Origin: Lachnospiraceae bacterium UBA1721
GTDB lineage: Bacteria > Bacillota > Clostridia > Lachnospirales > Lachnospiraceae
Length of the DNA stretch: 48,273 nt
Direction of reading: 5' to 3'
Assembly: GCA_002317155.1 (NCBI GenBank)
Contig: DCIR01000060.1
Coordinates: forward strand, 372 to 48,644
Positions 26,716 through 36,777 of this stretch are shown one piece after another. The notes under the pieces are model-generated. The model saw only the letters and a program-made list of their open reading frames with translations, had not been told where the DNA came from and did not search any database. Position 1 is the stretch's first letter. Each line of letters starts with the position of its first letter. A program made the translations under genes and the position numbers.

Positions 26716-28326
26716 TTACAATAATTCCAGCAAACCTTCGAGACCTTTTTCCTCATATATCTTCTTATAATATGAAACTTCGCCCTCAATAAGCTTGTCG
26801 ATTACTCTCATACCAAGCAATTCTACCGGAGCTTTATCATCGGTCATCAGATAGTCTCCTGCCTCGTATTCCTTCAGCAGATTGCTCACTCTGTCCATCA
26901 TCCTCAGCAGACCGGCATCTTCCTCCAAATCAACGCTTCTCTGAAATTCATCAAGCATCTCGGGATTATTTGATGCGAAAAGTTCTCTGTTGGAATAGCC
27001 TGCTACATCCACTACATAAACCTCAGAAAATGCAGATGCAATGGTATCGCAGAGATAATCATTAATATTACCCTCCACATCACTCTTCATGTTAAGGTTA
27101 ACTACCATAACTCCATCTTCAGTCAGATGATCTGATACAAGTGTAAAAAACTCAACGGAAGACATCTGGAAGGGAATTGTTATATCCTGATAAGCATCGA
27201 CCATTATTATGTCATATTTATTCTTATCCGCGTTGAGATAAGCTCTTCCATCATAGGTAACTACCTCTATATCCTCTGCAAGATGAAAATATTCTCTCGC
27301 GAGATCAGTTATCTTTTGGTCGATCTCTACTCCGATAATATCAACATTATCAAAATATCTGCTACACTGAGTAGCATAGGTTCCTGTTCCGTTTCCGAGA
27401 ATCAGAATACTGATACTGTCCTTCTCATTGACTCCCGACATATAACCTGCTGCCATTGCATAGTCATAGTACATTCCGCTGAGTCCCTGATTTTTGTTAT
27501 AAACAGACTGAACGCCAAAAAGTACATTTGTAGAAAGAGCAACCTCGTTCTCGGTCTCATATACCTGAAGATAGTTGTAAATCGACTCACCTTCATACAT
27601 CAAATCACTCTGCCAGAATGCAAAGCTGTTACTGTGACCGAAAATGATACATGCAATAAAAATTAAGATTCCGACGGGGAGTTTTTTGCATTGCCTGACC
27701 CGCACCTTGGAAGATATAAAGTAAATAGCCGCAAGCACAATCAATATACCCGCAAAAATAAGGAATGTAATAGATGTTCCTACCGCCGGAATACTAATAA
27801 ATGTAGGAACAAAGGTACCGATAATGCTTCCAATTGTATTTGATGCGTTAAGCTTACCTACAATACTTCCGCTGTCGTCAAGGCTGTCTACCGAGAACTT
27901 TACCAATGAAGGTGTTACTGTTCCGAGCAAAAACAGCGGGAAAACAAAGATTACCATACAAGCCACAAAGCCTGCGATTACAAGGAAATTGGTATTAACG
28001 GTAAAAATCAGCAAAGCTGAAATACCGATAATAATATATTTTCCCACAACCGGTATAAGTCCGATCCATATCGCCGCTATAATAATTCTTCCATACAGCT
28101 TATCAGGATTGGGATCCTTGTCTGCTTTTCTTCCTCCGTAGAGATTGCCGAGTGCCATCGCAATCATAATAGTACCGATAATAATGGTCCATACAATCTG
28201 TGATGAACTAAAATACGGTGCCAACAGTCTGCTTGCTCCAAGCTCGACTGCCATAACCGACATTCCGGCAAAGAACTCGGTCAGATATAAAAATATTTTG
28301 TTTTTCAGAATAGGTCTTTCTTTCAT
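26716..28326 (-). CDS. Membrane protein fused to a spermidine-synthase-like domain
   Basis: The 536-residue protein has about seven membrane helices in residues 10-245, then a Rossmann methyltransferase-type domain of the polyamine aminopropyltransferase superfamily. The nucleotide-binding loop is ILILGNGTGTYA, followed by IIGVEIDQKI, VVTYDGRAYL and DIIMVDAYQD. The strict spermidine synthase GGGDG motif is altered to GNGTG, so aminopropyl transfer is not assured. Such fused MFS-like/SpeE proteins are common in bacteria and of unknown function. The ATG has an AGGGG site. It lies 55 bp downstream of the GH31 gene. Confidence 0.85.
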   Translation of the reverse strand: MKERPILKNKIFLYLTEFFAGMSVMAVELGASRLLAPYFSSSQIVWTIIIGTIMIAMALGNLYGGRKADKDPNPDKLYGRIIIAAIWIGLIPVVGKYIIIGISALLIFTVNTNFLVIAGFVACMVIFVFPLFLLGTVTPSLVKFSVDSLDDSGSIVGKLNASNTIGSIIGTFVPTFISIPAVGTSITFLIFAGILIVLAAIYFISSKVRVRQCKKLPVGILIFIACIIFGHSNSFAFWQSDLMYEGESIYNYLQVYETENEVALSTNVLFGVQSVYNKNQGLSGMYYDYAMAAGYMSGVNEKDSISILILGNGTGTYATQCSRYFDNVDIIGVEIDQKITDLAREYFHLAEDIEVVTYDGRAYLNADKNKYDIIMVDAYQDITIPFQMSSVEFFTLVSDHLTEDGVMVVNLNMKSDVEGNINDYLCDTIASAFSEVYVVDVAGYSNRELFASNNPEMLDEFQRSVDLEEDAGLLRMMDRVSNLLKEYEAGDYLMTDDKAPVELLGMRVIDKLIEGEVSYYKKIYEEKGLEGLLELL

Positions 28327-28381
28327 TTTCCCCTCGTATCAATGCTGTGTCTATTGTCCAATAGTCTGCCGGATAAACAGA

Positions 28382-30661
28382 CTATGATAATACTGCAAGT
28401 CTTACTTTATCATACTTTTCCACAGTTTTGCACTCATGAAGTATTTTTGCTGATAGTTCTCCCTCAGAATTAACCTCAAATTCATAGAGATTGTATTCAC
28501 CGTCAAGATAATCGAAGTCTTCTCCGTTATCCTGATAGTGCTCCATTTTACCGCCCTCGGGTGTAGCCAATACCGTCAGGCGATCGAATTTTTTCTCGCC
28601 TACATACGATACTGAATCATAAATCGGGAGCACGCTTCCTGCCTTAATGTATATCGGGCAGTGATCCAACGGAGCCTCTTCCAGGAAAAATCTTTTTCCT
28701 TCATGCTTTTCTCCGGTCCAAAAGCTGTACCAGGTTCCCTCCGGCAAATATACCTTTCTGACCATTTCACCGGGATTAACCACAGGCGCAACCAGAATCT
28801 TTTCTCCTACCAGGAACTCATCATTTAAGTTGAATACTATCGGGTCCTTTTCATAATGCATTACCAACGGACGCATCACAGGAAGACCGTTTTCCTGCTC
28901 CTCATGAAGCAGGTCATATATATAAGGTAAAAAGGTGTAATGAAGCTTAACATATTTTCTGTATATATCAGTCACTTCTTCACCGAAATTCCATGGCTCC
29001 TGGAAAATAGTTCCGTTCGCACTGTGATTACGGAAAAATGTACTGAACGCTGCAGCTTCTATCCATCTGCACAAAAGCTCTGGTGTAGTATCACCGCCAA
29101 AGCCTCCGATATCTGTTCCGGCAATGGGATAACCGCTCATTCCGAGATTGCAAAGCTGTGGAATCATCATTCTGAGATGCTCCCATATACTCTGATTGTC
29201 GCCTGTCCATACAGCAGAGTACTTCTGTGTTCCGCTGTAGCAGGCTCTGGTAATTACCAGAGGACGCTTGCCGGTATGTTTTTTGATGCCATCATATGTA
29301 GCCTTAGCCATAAAATGACCATACACATTATGAAGTTCTTCATGTGTGGTCTGTCTCTCTTCATCATGGCCTATTACATCAAGGGGAAGAGGACCGTTAA
29401 AGCTGGCCGGCTCATTCATATCATCCCAGATTCCCTGTACACCAATGTCCATGAGATACTTAAGATGATCGCCCCACCATTCTCTTACCTCTTTCCGTCC
29501 AAAGTCAGGATAATTCGAGTCGCCCGGCCATACAGCATTCACATAATCCTCTGAGTTATCTGCAGTACGGAAGAAATAACCATTCTTGGTTCCTTCCTCA
29601 AACATAAAATAACCTTCTTCTCTCTTGGTACCGGGATCAATAATTACAACCGGCTTAAATCCCTTCTGTGCAAGCTCAGTAAACAGCTCTCCAGCCGGTC
29701 CGTAATCTTTTTCATTCCATGTAAATACTCTATAGCCATTCATATAGTCGATATCGTACTGAACCGACTCACACGGAATATCCAATTCACGGAATTTTTC
29801 TGCTATAGTTCTGATGTCGGATGCACTCGCATAGCCCCAACGACACTGATGATATCCCAGTGTCCAAAGCTGAGGCAGTGGCGCACAACCGGTGAGTAAA
29901 GTGTAATTACCTATAACTCCGGGAATAGTATCGCCGCCAAAGAAATAGTAATCAAGATTACCATTATCTGCCGAGAAACAGATATATTCCGGATTCTCCT
30001 TTGCCATGTCGAAGTATCCATGGAAGGTATTATCATAGAACAAACCATAAGATGCTTCATCTTTTCTGCAAATGATAAAAGGAATTGATTTATACAAAGC
30101 ATGGAACTGATCTGTATGGGCATCAGGAATATCTGAGTTCCAATCCTCATATTCGTAGCTTCTCTTATCCAAAGGACCGGTCTTGTCGCCAAGTCCGTAA
30201 AATGATTCATTCTTATCTACAATGCGAACACACTGCACAGGCTTATCGAGTGAAGTATCCCTGACTTCATGACCTTCCGCCTTAAGCAGTTCAACATCCC
30301 ACATGTTAAGTACTTTGCGCGATTTTCTCTCGCCTCTGTATTCTAATGAAAGAACTGTTCCGTCAGCTTTGTAAAAATCCACATAGCCACCTTCACTTAT
30401 AACCGCCTTAAGCGCACCTGTCGTCAGTTCGACGCTTCCATCCTTGCCTTCACTTATCTTAAGCTCTGCGCCTTTAGCAAGGACTCTTTCCATATCGGCA
30501 GCCTCAATAGCTTTTGATCTGTGTTCATCTGACCACGTCGGAACAAACACATTGATAATCTCATCCGTCAGCGCAGTTACTATAATTTTTTGCTTCTCGC
30601 AAAATATCGTTACAGTATTACCATCAATCGCATATTCCTTAATTTTACCGAAATCTCTCAT
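28382..30661 (-). CDS. Glycoside hydrolase family 31 alpha-glucosidase
   Basis: A 759-residue enzyme that should release glucose or xylose from the non-reducing end of alpha-linked oligosaccharides. The nucleophile is Asp414 in WDDMNE, and the acid/base is Asp488 in WTGDNQS. An N-terminal beta-sandwich (about 1-230) precedes the barrel and distal beta domains follow. There is no signal peptide, so it acts on imported sugars in the cytoplasm. The ATG at 30661 has a GGAG site; a longer frame from 30736 lacks support and overlaps the preceding gene. It is 34 bp downstream of the oxidoreductase gene. Confidence 0.94.
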   Translation of the reverse strand: MRDFGKIKEYAIDGNTVTIFCEKQKIIVTALTDEIINVFVPTWSDEHRSKAIEAADMERVLAKGAELKISEGKDGSVELTTGALKAVISEGGYVDFYKADGTVLSLEYRGERKSRKVLNMWDVELLKAEGHEVRDTSLDKPVQCVRIVDKNESFYGLGDKTGPLDKRSYEYEDWNSDIPDAHTDQFHALYKSIPFIICRKDEASYGLFYDNTFHGYFDMAKENPEYICFSADNGNLDYYFFGGDTIPGVIGNYTLLTGCAPLPQLWTLGYHQCRWGYASASDIRTIAEKFRELDIPCESVQYDIDYMNGYRVFTWNEKDYGPAGELFTELAQKGFKPVVIIDPGTKREEGYFMFEEGTKNGYFFRTADNSEDYVNAVWPGDSNYPDFGRKEVREWWGDHLKYLMDIGVQGIWDDMNEPASFNGPLPLDVIGHDEERQTTHEELHNVYGHFMAKATYDGIKKHTGKRPLVITRACYSGTQKYSAVWTGDNQSIWEHLRMMIPQLCNLGMSGYPIAGTDIGGFGGDTTPELLCRWIEAAAFSTFFRNHSANGTIFQEPWNFGEEVTDIYRKYVKLHYTFLPYIYDLLHEEQENGLPVMRPLVMHYEKDPIVFNLNDEFLVGEKILVAPVVNPGEMVRKVYLPEGTWYSFWTGEKHEGKRFFLEEAPLDHCPIYIKAGSVLPIYDSVSYVGEKKFDRLTVLATPEGGKMEHYQDNGEDFDYLDGEYNLYEFEVNSEGELSAKILHECKTVEKYDKVRLAVLS

Positions 30662-30695
30662 ATCAAATCTCCACTTAAATCTCTGCCTACGTGTA

Positions 30696-32180
30696 CTATC
30701 TCTTGTTTTCCCTGGCAACAATATGACCGATAGCATTTTTACCGGTTAGCGCTGCCGAAGGAACTCCGCCCGGATACAAAAGCCAGTGTCCGGCAAGGAA
30801 TACGTTGTCCAGTCCTACGATTTCACTAGGTATAATCGCATTCATGCTTGTAGCCGTAGTTATATATCTCATGAACGCACCCTGTGTATCATTGTTTCTG
30901 CGTGCATACGAATACGGAGTCCATACATCCAAAAGTGTAAGCTTACCCTCATACTGCGGAAATTTTGCACATATAGCATTCTCGACTGCCGCCGCCACAT
31001 TATTCTTTTCACGCACATAATCATCATGATTATTCGTGTACAGTTTCTTCCAATATATGTAATCCTTCTTATATTGATTAAGGGACACCTGTATTACCGT
31101 TTTTCCCTCCGGTGCAATATATTCGCCATATGCGCGATAGTTCTTCACACCGATTCTGTCATAAGCTTCATGAGCTGCTTCCACCGGCTCGCAGGCAAAA
31201 CTAAGCGTATCCGGTATCTCCTCGAACAGTCCATCTACTGCAAATGCAATCTGACAGGCACTGTACAACGGATACTTTTTTCTCTCATCATAAATTCTTT
31301 TTAGAGTAATAGGGACATACTTTCTACTCAAAAGATTCTTAAAGGTATAATTGACATCGCATGCGCAGATAATATAGTCAGCATCAACTTTTTCGCCGTT
31401 ATCGAGCAAAATCCCGGTGGTCTTTACTTTCTTTACACCCTTACCAAGTTCCAGTTTGCCACCCAATGCAAGGTAATTATCAGTAAGAATCTGCGCCATC
31501 TTTATAGATCCGCCCTTGATGATATCTGCATTTCCGGCCACATAAGCACTGTATGCGATCACCAGCCAATACGACTCATATTCCTTAGGACAAAAATCAA
31601 GAATCAATGACCTTATCACCGGACTCTTAAACTTAGCCGCCCATGTCTCATTATTCATTCCAAAATATCTCATGGAATATCTAAACATCTTTCTGTCAGA
31701 CATCACTGATTCATGAGTACTGATGGTATGAGCAAGCTCCTTGGGCTTAATTCCGTTCTCTATTACCTCTGCGCCCAGCTTTACCAAATCTATAAATGCA
31801 TTGATTTCATCATGATCTTCAGGTGAAATCTTCAACATTTCTTCTCGTGTCTTTTCCGCATCCGGCCACAGAGTTACAGTTTCCCCCTCATATTCAGACG
31901 ACCAAAAACATGCTCTCTTAAAAATCTCCGGATTCTTATCCCAGAGTCCAAGCTCATTCCACATTTGATAAGCTGCGGTGCCTTCCCTGGTTCCTGTAAG
32001 CCAGTGCAGACAGTTGTCTATAGCATATCCCTGCCTGTACCATCCGCTGCAGCTTCCGCCAGCAACAGTATTCTTTTCATATATTACTGTATTAAATCCT
32101 GCGCGCTGTCCATATATTCCGGCGCTCAGTCCTGCTATGCCGCCGCCTACAATAACTATTTTTTTTGCTTTATCACTCAT
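30696..32180 (-). CDS. FAD-dependent oxidoreductase, phytoene desaturase/CrtI-like
   Basis: The 494-residue protein begins with a dinucleotide-binding fold, IVIVGGGIAGLSAGIYGQRAG, then the conserved VAGGSCSGW and ends with the FAD-domain signature LDNVFLAGHWLLYPGGVPSA. This is the layout of the CrtI/carotenoid isomerase and retinol saturase group. No other carotenoid genes are visible, so the substrate is uncertain and carotenoid synthesis should not be assumed. The ATG at 32180 has a GGGA site; the ATG twelve bases upstream does not. Confidence 0.85.
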   Translation of the reverse strand: MSDKAKKIVIVGGGIAGLSAGIYGQRAGFNTVIYEKNTVAGGSCSGWYRQGYAIDNCLHWLTGTREGTAAYQMWNELGLWDKNPEIFKRACFWSSEYEGETVTLWPDAEKTREEMLKISPEDHDEINAFIDLVKLGAEVIENGIKPKELAHTISTHESVMSDRKMFRYSMRYFGMNNETWAAKFKSPVIRSLILDFCPKEYESYWLVIAYSAYVAGNADIIKGGSIKMAQILTDNYLALGGKLELGKGVKKVKTTGILLDNGEKVDADYIICACDVNYTFKNLLSRKYVPITLKRIYDERKKYPLYSACQIAFAVDGLFEEIPDTLSFACEPVEAAHEAYDRIGVKNYRAYGEYIAPEGKTVIQVSLNQYKKDYIYWKKLYTNNHDDYVREKNNVAAAVENAICAKFPQYEGKLTLLDVWTPYSYARRNNDTQGAFMRYITTATSMNAIIPSEIVGLDNVFLAGHWLLYPGGVPSAALTGKNAIGHIVARENKR

Positions 32181-32393
32181 AAATAATCCCATATTTGCTA
32201 ATATTATATTCCGGTAATAGCTAATAACATATCGTAATAATTATAATAAAAAACCACTCGATATTGAAAACAAACCACTACAGTTATACTTTTGATATCC
32301 TATTCACACCATAAATTGTATCTTAATGCGTATATTTTACCAAAAACACAAGATACTGTTAATACCTTATGTAAACCTTCCCATATCGTGTAT

Positions 32394-32422
32394 TTTACAA
32401 ATGTCGCGAAATCTGTTAAAAT
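32394..32422 (+). promoter_or_regulatory. Promoter of the secreted lysozyme-like gene
   Basis: TTTACA (32394-32399) and TAAAAT (32417-32422) are 17 bp apart, 68 bp before the ATG at 32491. The rest of the 310-bp gap between divergent genes is AT-rich with no other feature seen. Confidence 0.65.
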
Positions 32423-32490
32423 GTCTGTAATAATTTTGTAATAATTATTCTTTGAGGGGAAATAATATACAATATTAGATAGGAAAAATT

Positions 32491-33276
32491 ATGAAAAAGT
32501 TCAAAAAACTAGTAATTGCTTTGCTGGTTGTGATAATGGCGATACCTACCGTATCCAATAATTCATCTGCAAAGGAATACACTGTAACTCAGTACATGAC
32601 CGAATGGAACATTTACCTTTATGAGCACCAGGATCTCATAAATGTGTACAATGAGCTTTTCGATGCACGCGATGAGGAAGGTAACAGACTCTATTCAGAT
32701 GAGTTTGTTATGGGTATTATCGCAAACGTAGAACATGAAGGTGCTCCCGGAATCGTAGAATACTATTTCAGTATGTGCCACTATTATGATTTCTATCTTC
32801 CTTCAGGTGGAGTAAAGATTAAGACCATCGACGATGTATACTATCTTCTTAACTGGACTACCGATAACAGCGACACATCACTTGGCATCAACAAGGGTAG
32901 CTTAGGTGTAAGCTCTGTTCAGTGGTCATATCAGAGAAGAATCAAGTGGCTCAACAAGCTTCTCGACAGCCTTGGATCTCGTACAGTAGTTACTCAGTAC
33001 GATCTTACATATGCTGATGTAACCATGATGCTTGAAGAGTTGGACGTAAACGGTACCTACTATCGTAAGGTTACCAGCGCTGTTGGCAAGAACGCTACTG
33101 CAGCAGACTATGCAGAAGCTCTCTGCGACTATTATTTCATCCCTGCAGGTGCAGATCTTAACTACACCAACAAGGGTGATCAGTGCATAAAGCGCCGTGA
33201 AACTGCTAACAGACTTTGGAAGATGTACAAGAATGAAGAAAAGGTAATGTACACCTTTACTATCATCGATTATTGA
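32491..33276 (+). CDS. Secreted protein with phage-tail-lysozyme-like domain
   Basis: The 261-residue protein has a clear Sec signal peptide (MKKFKKLVIALLVV to about SSAKE) and no lipobox. The mature part contains FVMGIIANVEHEGAPGIVEY and, 50 residues later, LGVSSVQWSYQRRIKWL. This resembles the pattern of phage-tail-type lysozymes, where an early glutamate after 'GIIANxxxE' is catalytic and 'GxxQWxxxR' shapes the cleft. The match is by eye and distant. It would act on peptidoglycan outside the cell. Monocistronic with its own promoter and terminator. Confidence 0.6.
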   Translation: MKKFKKLVIALLVVIMAIPTVSNNSSAKEYTVTQYMTEWNIYLYEHQDLINVYNELFDARDEEGNRLYSDEFVMGIIANVEHEGAPGIVEYYFSMCHYYDFYLPSGGVKIKTIDDVYYLLNWTTDNSDTSLGINKGSLGVSSVQWSYQRRIKWLNKLLDSLGSRTVVTQYDLTYADVTMMLEELDVNGTYYRKVTSAVGKNATAADYAEALCDYYFIPAGADLNYTNKGDQCIKRRETANRLWKMYKNEEKVMYTFTIIDY

Positions 33277-33304
33277 TCAGTCTACTAACTTAAATGATAT
33301 TTTT

Positions 33305-33337
33305 AAAGAGAGAGGACAAATCGTCTTCTCTCTTTTT
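33305..33337 (+). terminator. Terminator after the lysozyme-like gene
   Basis: AAAGAGAGA pairs with TCTCTCTTT around a GGACAAATCGTCT interior that adds a GAC/GTC pairing, followed by TTT. It lies between this gene and the dehydrogenase gene, whose GGAGG site is at 33345-33349. Confidence 0.75.
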
Positions 33338-33355
33338 ACACTATGGAGGCATAAC

Positions 33356-34318
33356 ATGAAAATTGCAGCCTATAACTACAGAGACTTCGATGAAGCCTTC
33401 TACTTCGATAAATTTGCCAAGCAGTACAATGTAGAGATCGTACCTATCAAGGATGCTCCTTCTGTTGAAAATGCAATTCTTGCTACAGGATGCGACGGAG
33501 TGACCGTTATCACTCAGCCTGTTACCGAAGCCATCATTGCTGAATGGTCCAAGGCCGGCGTAAAGCATATCTCTACCCGCACTATCGGATACGACCACAT
33601 TGACCTCGAAGCAGCTAAAAAATACAATATGCAGGTCAGCAATGTAACCTACTCGACCGGCAGTGTTGCCGATTACACCGTGATGCTCATCCTAATGTGC
33701 CTTCGTCGCATGAAATCAATTATCAAACGTGCTGAAGGAATGGATTACGGCCTTCCGGGTAACATCGGACGTGAGATTAAAGACCTTACCGTAGGCGTAG
33801 TTGGAACAGGTAAAATAGGTACCCACGTGCTTCAAAACCTGAGCGGTTTCGGATGCAGGCTTCTCGCATATGATCCTTATGAAAATCCTACTGCCGCTTC
33901 ACTTGCAGAATATGTTCCGCTCGAAAAGCTTTTTGCCGAAGCAGACGTTATCACATTCCACACACCGGCTACTCCCAGCAGCTTCCACATGGTCAATGCC
34001 GATACCATCAAAACCATGAAGGATGGCGTAGTAATAATTAACACTGCTCGCGGAAGCATTATCGATACCCCTGCATTCATTGATGCTGTCGAATCAGGTA
34101 AAATCGGCTCGGCTGCCCTGGACGTCATAGAAAACGAACTCGGCATCTTCTACGGCGATTACAAGTATCAGGTAATCGGCCACAGAGAAATGTCTATCCT
34201 TAAAGACCTTCCGAATGTTCTGATGCTACCTCATATGGCTTTCTATACAGAAAACGCCATCTCTGATATGGTGGAACATTCCATCTGCCACATCATCGAA
34301 GGCAAAAGCATAATATAA
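33356..34318 (+). CDS. D-isomer-specific 2-hydroxyacid dehydrogenase, D-lactate dehydrogenase-like
   Basis: The 320-residue enzyme should interconvert pyruvate and D-lactate or a related 2-oxoacid with NADH. The NAD-binding motif is VGVVGTGKIGTHVLQ, with the acidic end of the second strand in LLAYDPYE. The catalytic Arg is in NTARGS, the Glu near DVIENELG, and the His in LPHMAFYT. The sequence around 'IGTxVxxxLxGFGCxxLAYDPY' is typical of clostridial LdhA/VanH-type enzymes. A strong GGAGG site precedes the ATG. A strong hairpin follows at 34323. It is monocistronic. Confidence 0.92.
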   Translation: MKIAAYNYRDFDEAFYFDKFAKQYNVEIVPIKDAPSVENAILATGCDGVTVITQPVTEAIIAEWSKAGVKHISTRTIGYDHIDLEAAKKYNMQVSNVTYSTGSVADYTVMLILMCLRRMKSIIKRAEGMDYGLPGNIGREIKDLTVGVVGTGKIGTHVLQNLSGFGCRLLAYDPYENPTAASLAEYVPLEKLFAEADVITFHTPATPSSFHMVNADTIKTMKDGVVIINTARGSIIDTPAFIDAVESGKIGSAALDVIENELGIFYGDYKYQVIGHREMSILKDLPNVLMLPHMAFYTENAISDMVEHSICHIIEGKSII

Positions 34319-34322
34319 AACC

Positions 34323-34362
34323 AAAAGGCTGAAGCAATCATCTCGACTGCCTCAGCCTTTTT
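34323..34362 (+). terminator. Rho-independent terminator, shared by convergent genes
   Basis: AAAAGGCTGA pairs with TCAGCCTTTT, with an inner GCA/TGC pairing, followed by T. It lies between the dehydrogenase and the minus-strand PAP2 gene. Confidence 0.82.
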
Positions 34363-34393
34363 ATAATAATCTTATAATAGTAATTCTATAATA

Positions 34394-35131
34394 TTAATAA
34401 ATAGTATCTCTTCTCTCTTCACGCTTTGTGCGCGGCTTCTCTTTAGTCTTAAATCTAATCATAGGTACAGCAGCAATGTATGCAGATATTAGTGTTGCTG
34501 CAAAAAACATTCCACCAATAATATCTGTAAACCAGTGTACACCCGAAGCAAGACGTCCAGCTACTGCAAGGGCCATGATTCCGATTGCTGCAATTCTTGC
34601 GATCTCAAGAATCATTTTACGCTCTTCAAAAAATCTGATCTGTCCCCATGCAACATACGCAGAGCCAAGAATAGTACAAATAACCAACACATGTGATGAC
34701 GGATAAGAACATTCCAGCTTGCCACCCTCTTCAATTATCGGTCGCATATTTACCTTAATAATCTTATCAAAAACTATATAAACAATAGCCATCAGTACAT
34801 ATAAACCTGCCATAGCCCATATAGTCTTATCAACCTTGAATATATTTTTGCACTGGATAAGCTGAATAACTCCGATTGCCACAAAAGACAAGGCCACTAA
34901 TATTGCCAATACCAATAATACATCAGTAATCTTGTCCCAGGCTGCATGCTGTCCGATGGCATCTCTAAATGATCCGTTCAGCGATGACCATCCCACCTTA
35001 GAACCTTCTGGTCCGATAGGTTTTCTGTCAATAGCAGCCACCAGTATTGTGTAAAATAAAGTAACCACCGCAAGCGCAATTGTTATTGCCAGCTTTTTAT
35101 TCTTATCTATAAAATTTCTAATAAAATCCAT
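34394..35131 (-). CDS. PAP2-superfamily membrane phosphatase
   Basis: A 245-residue protein with about six membrane helices. The three acid-phosphatase motifs are present: KIIKVNMRP, SYPSSH, and RLASGVHWFTDIIGG, with the catalytic histidines in the last two. Family members dephosphorylate undecaprenyl pyrophosphate, phosphatidic acid or similar lipids at the membrane surface. The C-terminus is basic (KTKEKPRTKREERR). A GAGAGG site precedes the ATG. It lies 65 bp after pgi on the same strand. Confidence 0.9.
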   Translation of the reverse strand: MDFIRNFIDKNKKLAITIALAVVTLFYTILVAAIDRKPIGPEGSKVGWSSLNGSFRDAIGQHAAWDKITDVLLVLAILVALSFVAIGVIQLIQCKNIFKVDKTIWAMAGLYVLMAIVYIVFDKIIKVNMRPIIEEGGKLECSYPSSHVLVICTILGSAYVAWGQIRFFEERKMILEIARIAAIGIMALAVAGRLASGVHWFTDIIGGMFFAATLISAYIAAVPMIRFKTKEKPRTKREERRDTIY

Positions 35132-35196
35132 CCCGGCCTCTCATTTCTTGCAAAAGACTATTCCCTAAATATATCGAGTACAGCTGAATCTATTTA

Positions 35197-36777
35197 TTAG
35201 ATGTTAAGCAAATCACTGTATACCTTGAGTGCTCCGTCAGTCTCATGTGCAAGAACCTTCTTAGCAAGAACCTTACCAAGCTGTACGCCTTCCTGGTCGA
35301 AGCTGTTGATGTTCCATACGAATCCCTGGAACATAACCTTATTCTCGAAGTGTGCAAGAAGTGCACCAAGTGCTTCGGGAGTAAGCTGCTCACCGATAAT
35401 AATGCTTGAAGGACGTCCTCCTTCGAAGTTCTTGTTCTTATTCTCATCATCCTTACCGCAGGCAAATGCTACGATCTGAGCTGCAACGTTAGCACAAAGC
35501 TTCTGCTGGCTGGTGCTTCCCTGAATATCTACATCAGTACCAATCTGGCTGTTCTTGAAGCCGATGAACTGAAGAGGAGTGATATCGGTTCCCTGGTGAA
35601 GGAGCTGATAGAATGAATGCTGTCCGTTGGTTCCGGGCTCACCGAAGATTACAGGACCGGTAACATAGCTTACAGGCTCACCGAAACGGTTAACTGACTT
35701 ACCGTTTGACTCCATATCAAGCTGCTGAAGATGTGCAGGGAATCTTGAAAGAGCCTGTGAATAAGGAAGAACTGCAGTTGAAGGATATCCGAGTACATTA
35801 CGCTCGTAAACACCAATCATAGCATCGAGCATAGCAGGGTTCTTCATCATATCCGCATTTGCAGAAAGCTTATCTTCTGCAGCAGCGCCATCAAGGAATC
35901 TGGCAAATACTTCAGGTCCGAAAGCAAGGCTTAAGATTGCTCCGCCTACACCTGAGGTTGAAGAAAATCTTCCGCCGATATAATCATCCATAAAGAATGC
36001 TGCAAGGTAATCACTGCTCTTTGCAAGAGGTGAAGTCTCGCTGGTAACTGCGATCATATGCTTAGAAGCATCAAGTCCTGCATTCTTGAGGGCATCCTTT
36101 ACAAATGACTCGTTGGTAAGAGTCTCAAGAGTAGTACCTGACTTAGATACAAGAATGAAAATAGCATGAGCTACATCTACAGAGTTAAGAACTGCTGCAG
36201 CATCATCGGGATCTACGTTACTGATGAACTTAGCGTCCATCTTGAAGAGACCTTCCTTCTTAGCCCAATTCTCAAGAGCAAGATACATAGCGCGGGGACC
36301 AAGGTCACTTCCGCCGATACCAATCTGTACTACAGTTGTGAACTTCTCGCCTGCAGCATTGGTAATCTCACCATTGTGTACCTTATTGGCAAACTCAGCG
36401 ATTCTCTTCTGCTCGTTCATATAGAACTCTCTCTTATCGCCACCATCTGCAACAACACTGTCACCAAGCTGGCCACGAGTCATGTGGTGAAGAACCATTC
36501 TCTTCTCACCGGTATTGATTACTTCTCCGTTATAGAGAGCCTTAAACTTATCAGCAAGCTGTGCTTCCTCTGCAAGTGCTGCAAGAGCCTTGAGAGTATC
36601 ATCATCTACTGATTTTGCAGCGTAGCTGTATACTAAATCGGCTGCCATGGGAACCTTATAGTTCTTTACACGCTCAGCGCCTGCCTCTCCTGCCATTACA
36701 TCCTGAAGCTTAACTGCCTTAAGCTCAGATAATGCCTTATAGCTCTTCAAAGTATCAAGATTATTCCATGCAACCAT
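35197..36777 (-). CDS. pgi: Glucose-6-phosphate isomerase
   Basis: This glycolytic enzyme interconverts glucose-6-phosphate and fructose-6-phosphate. The 526-residue protein has the family landmarks: IGIGGSDLGPRAM, LVSKSGTTLETLTNE, the DDYIGGRFSSTSGVG segment, FGEPGTNGQHSFYQLLHQG, and a lysine near the C-terminus in GVQLGKVLA. A CGGAGG site precedes the ATG. Codon use is highly biased toward a few codons, as in the nearby tRNA synthetases, consistent with high expression. The 213 bp upstream are AT-rich and should hold its promoter; nothing else is seen. Confidence 0.97.
   Translation of the reverse strand: MVAWNNLDTLKSYKALSELKAVKLQDVMAGEAGAERVKNYKVPMAADLVYSYAAKSVDDDTLKALAALAEEAQLADKFKALYNGEVINTGEKRMVLHHMTRGQLGDSVVADGGDKREFYMNEQKRIAEFANKVHNGEITNAAGEKFTTVVQIGIGGSDLGPRAMYLALENWAKKEGLFKMDAKFISNVDPDDAAAVLNSVDVAHAIFILVSKSGTTLETLTNESFVKDALKNAGLDASKHMIAVTSETSPLAKSSDYLAAFFMDDYIGGRFSSTSGVGGAILSLAFGPEVFARFLDGAAAEDKLSANADMMKNPAMLDAMIGVYERNVLGYPSTAVLPYSQALSRFPAHLQQLDMESNGKSVNRFGEPVSYVTGPVIFGEPGTNGQHSFYQLLHQGTDITPLQFIGFKNSQIGTDVDIQGSTSQQKLCANVAAQIVAFACGKDDENKNKNFEGGRPSSIIIGEQLTPEALGALLAHFENKVMFQGFVWNINSFDQEGVQLGKVLAKKVLAHETDGALKVYSDLLNI

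Noticed and set aside
30696..32180. Carotenoid biosynthesis gene
   Set aside because: CrtI-like similarity alone is not enough. No phytoene synthase or other carotenoid gene is present, so only the oxidoreductase family is called.
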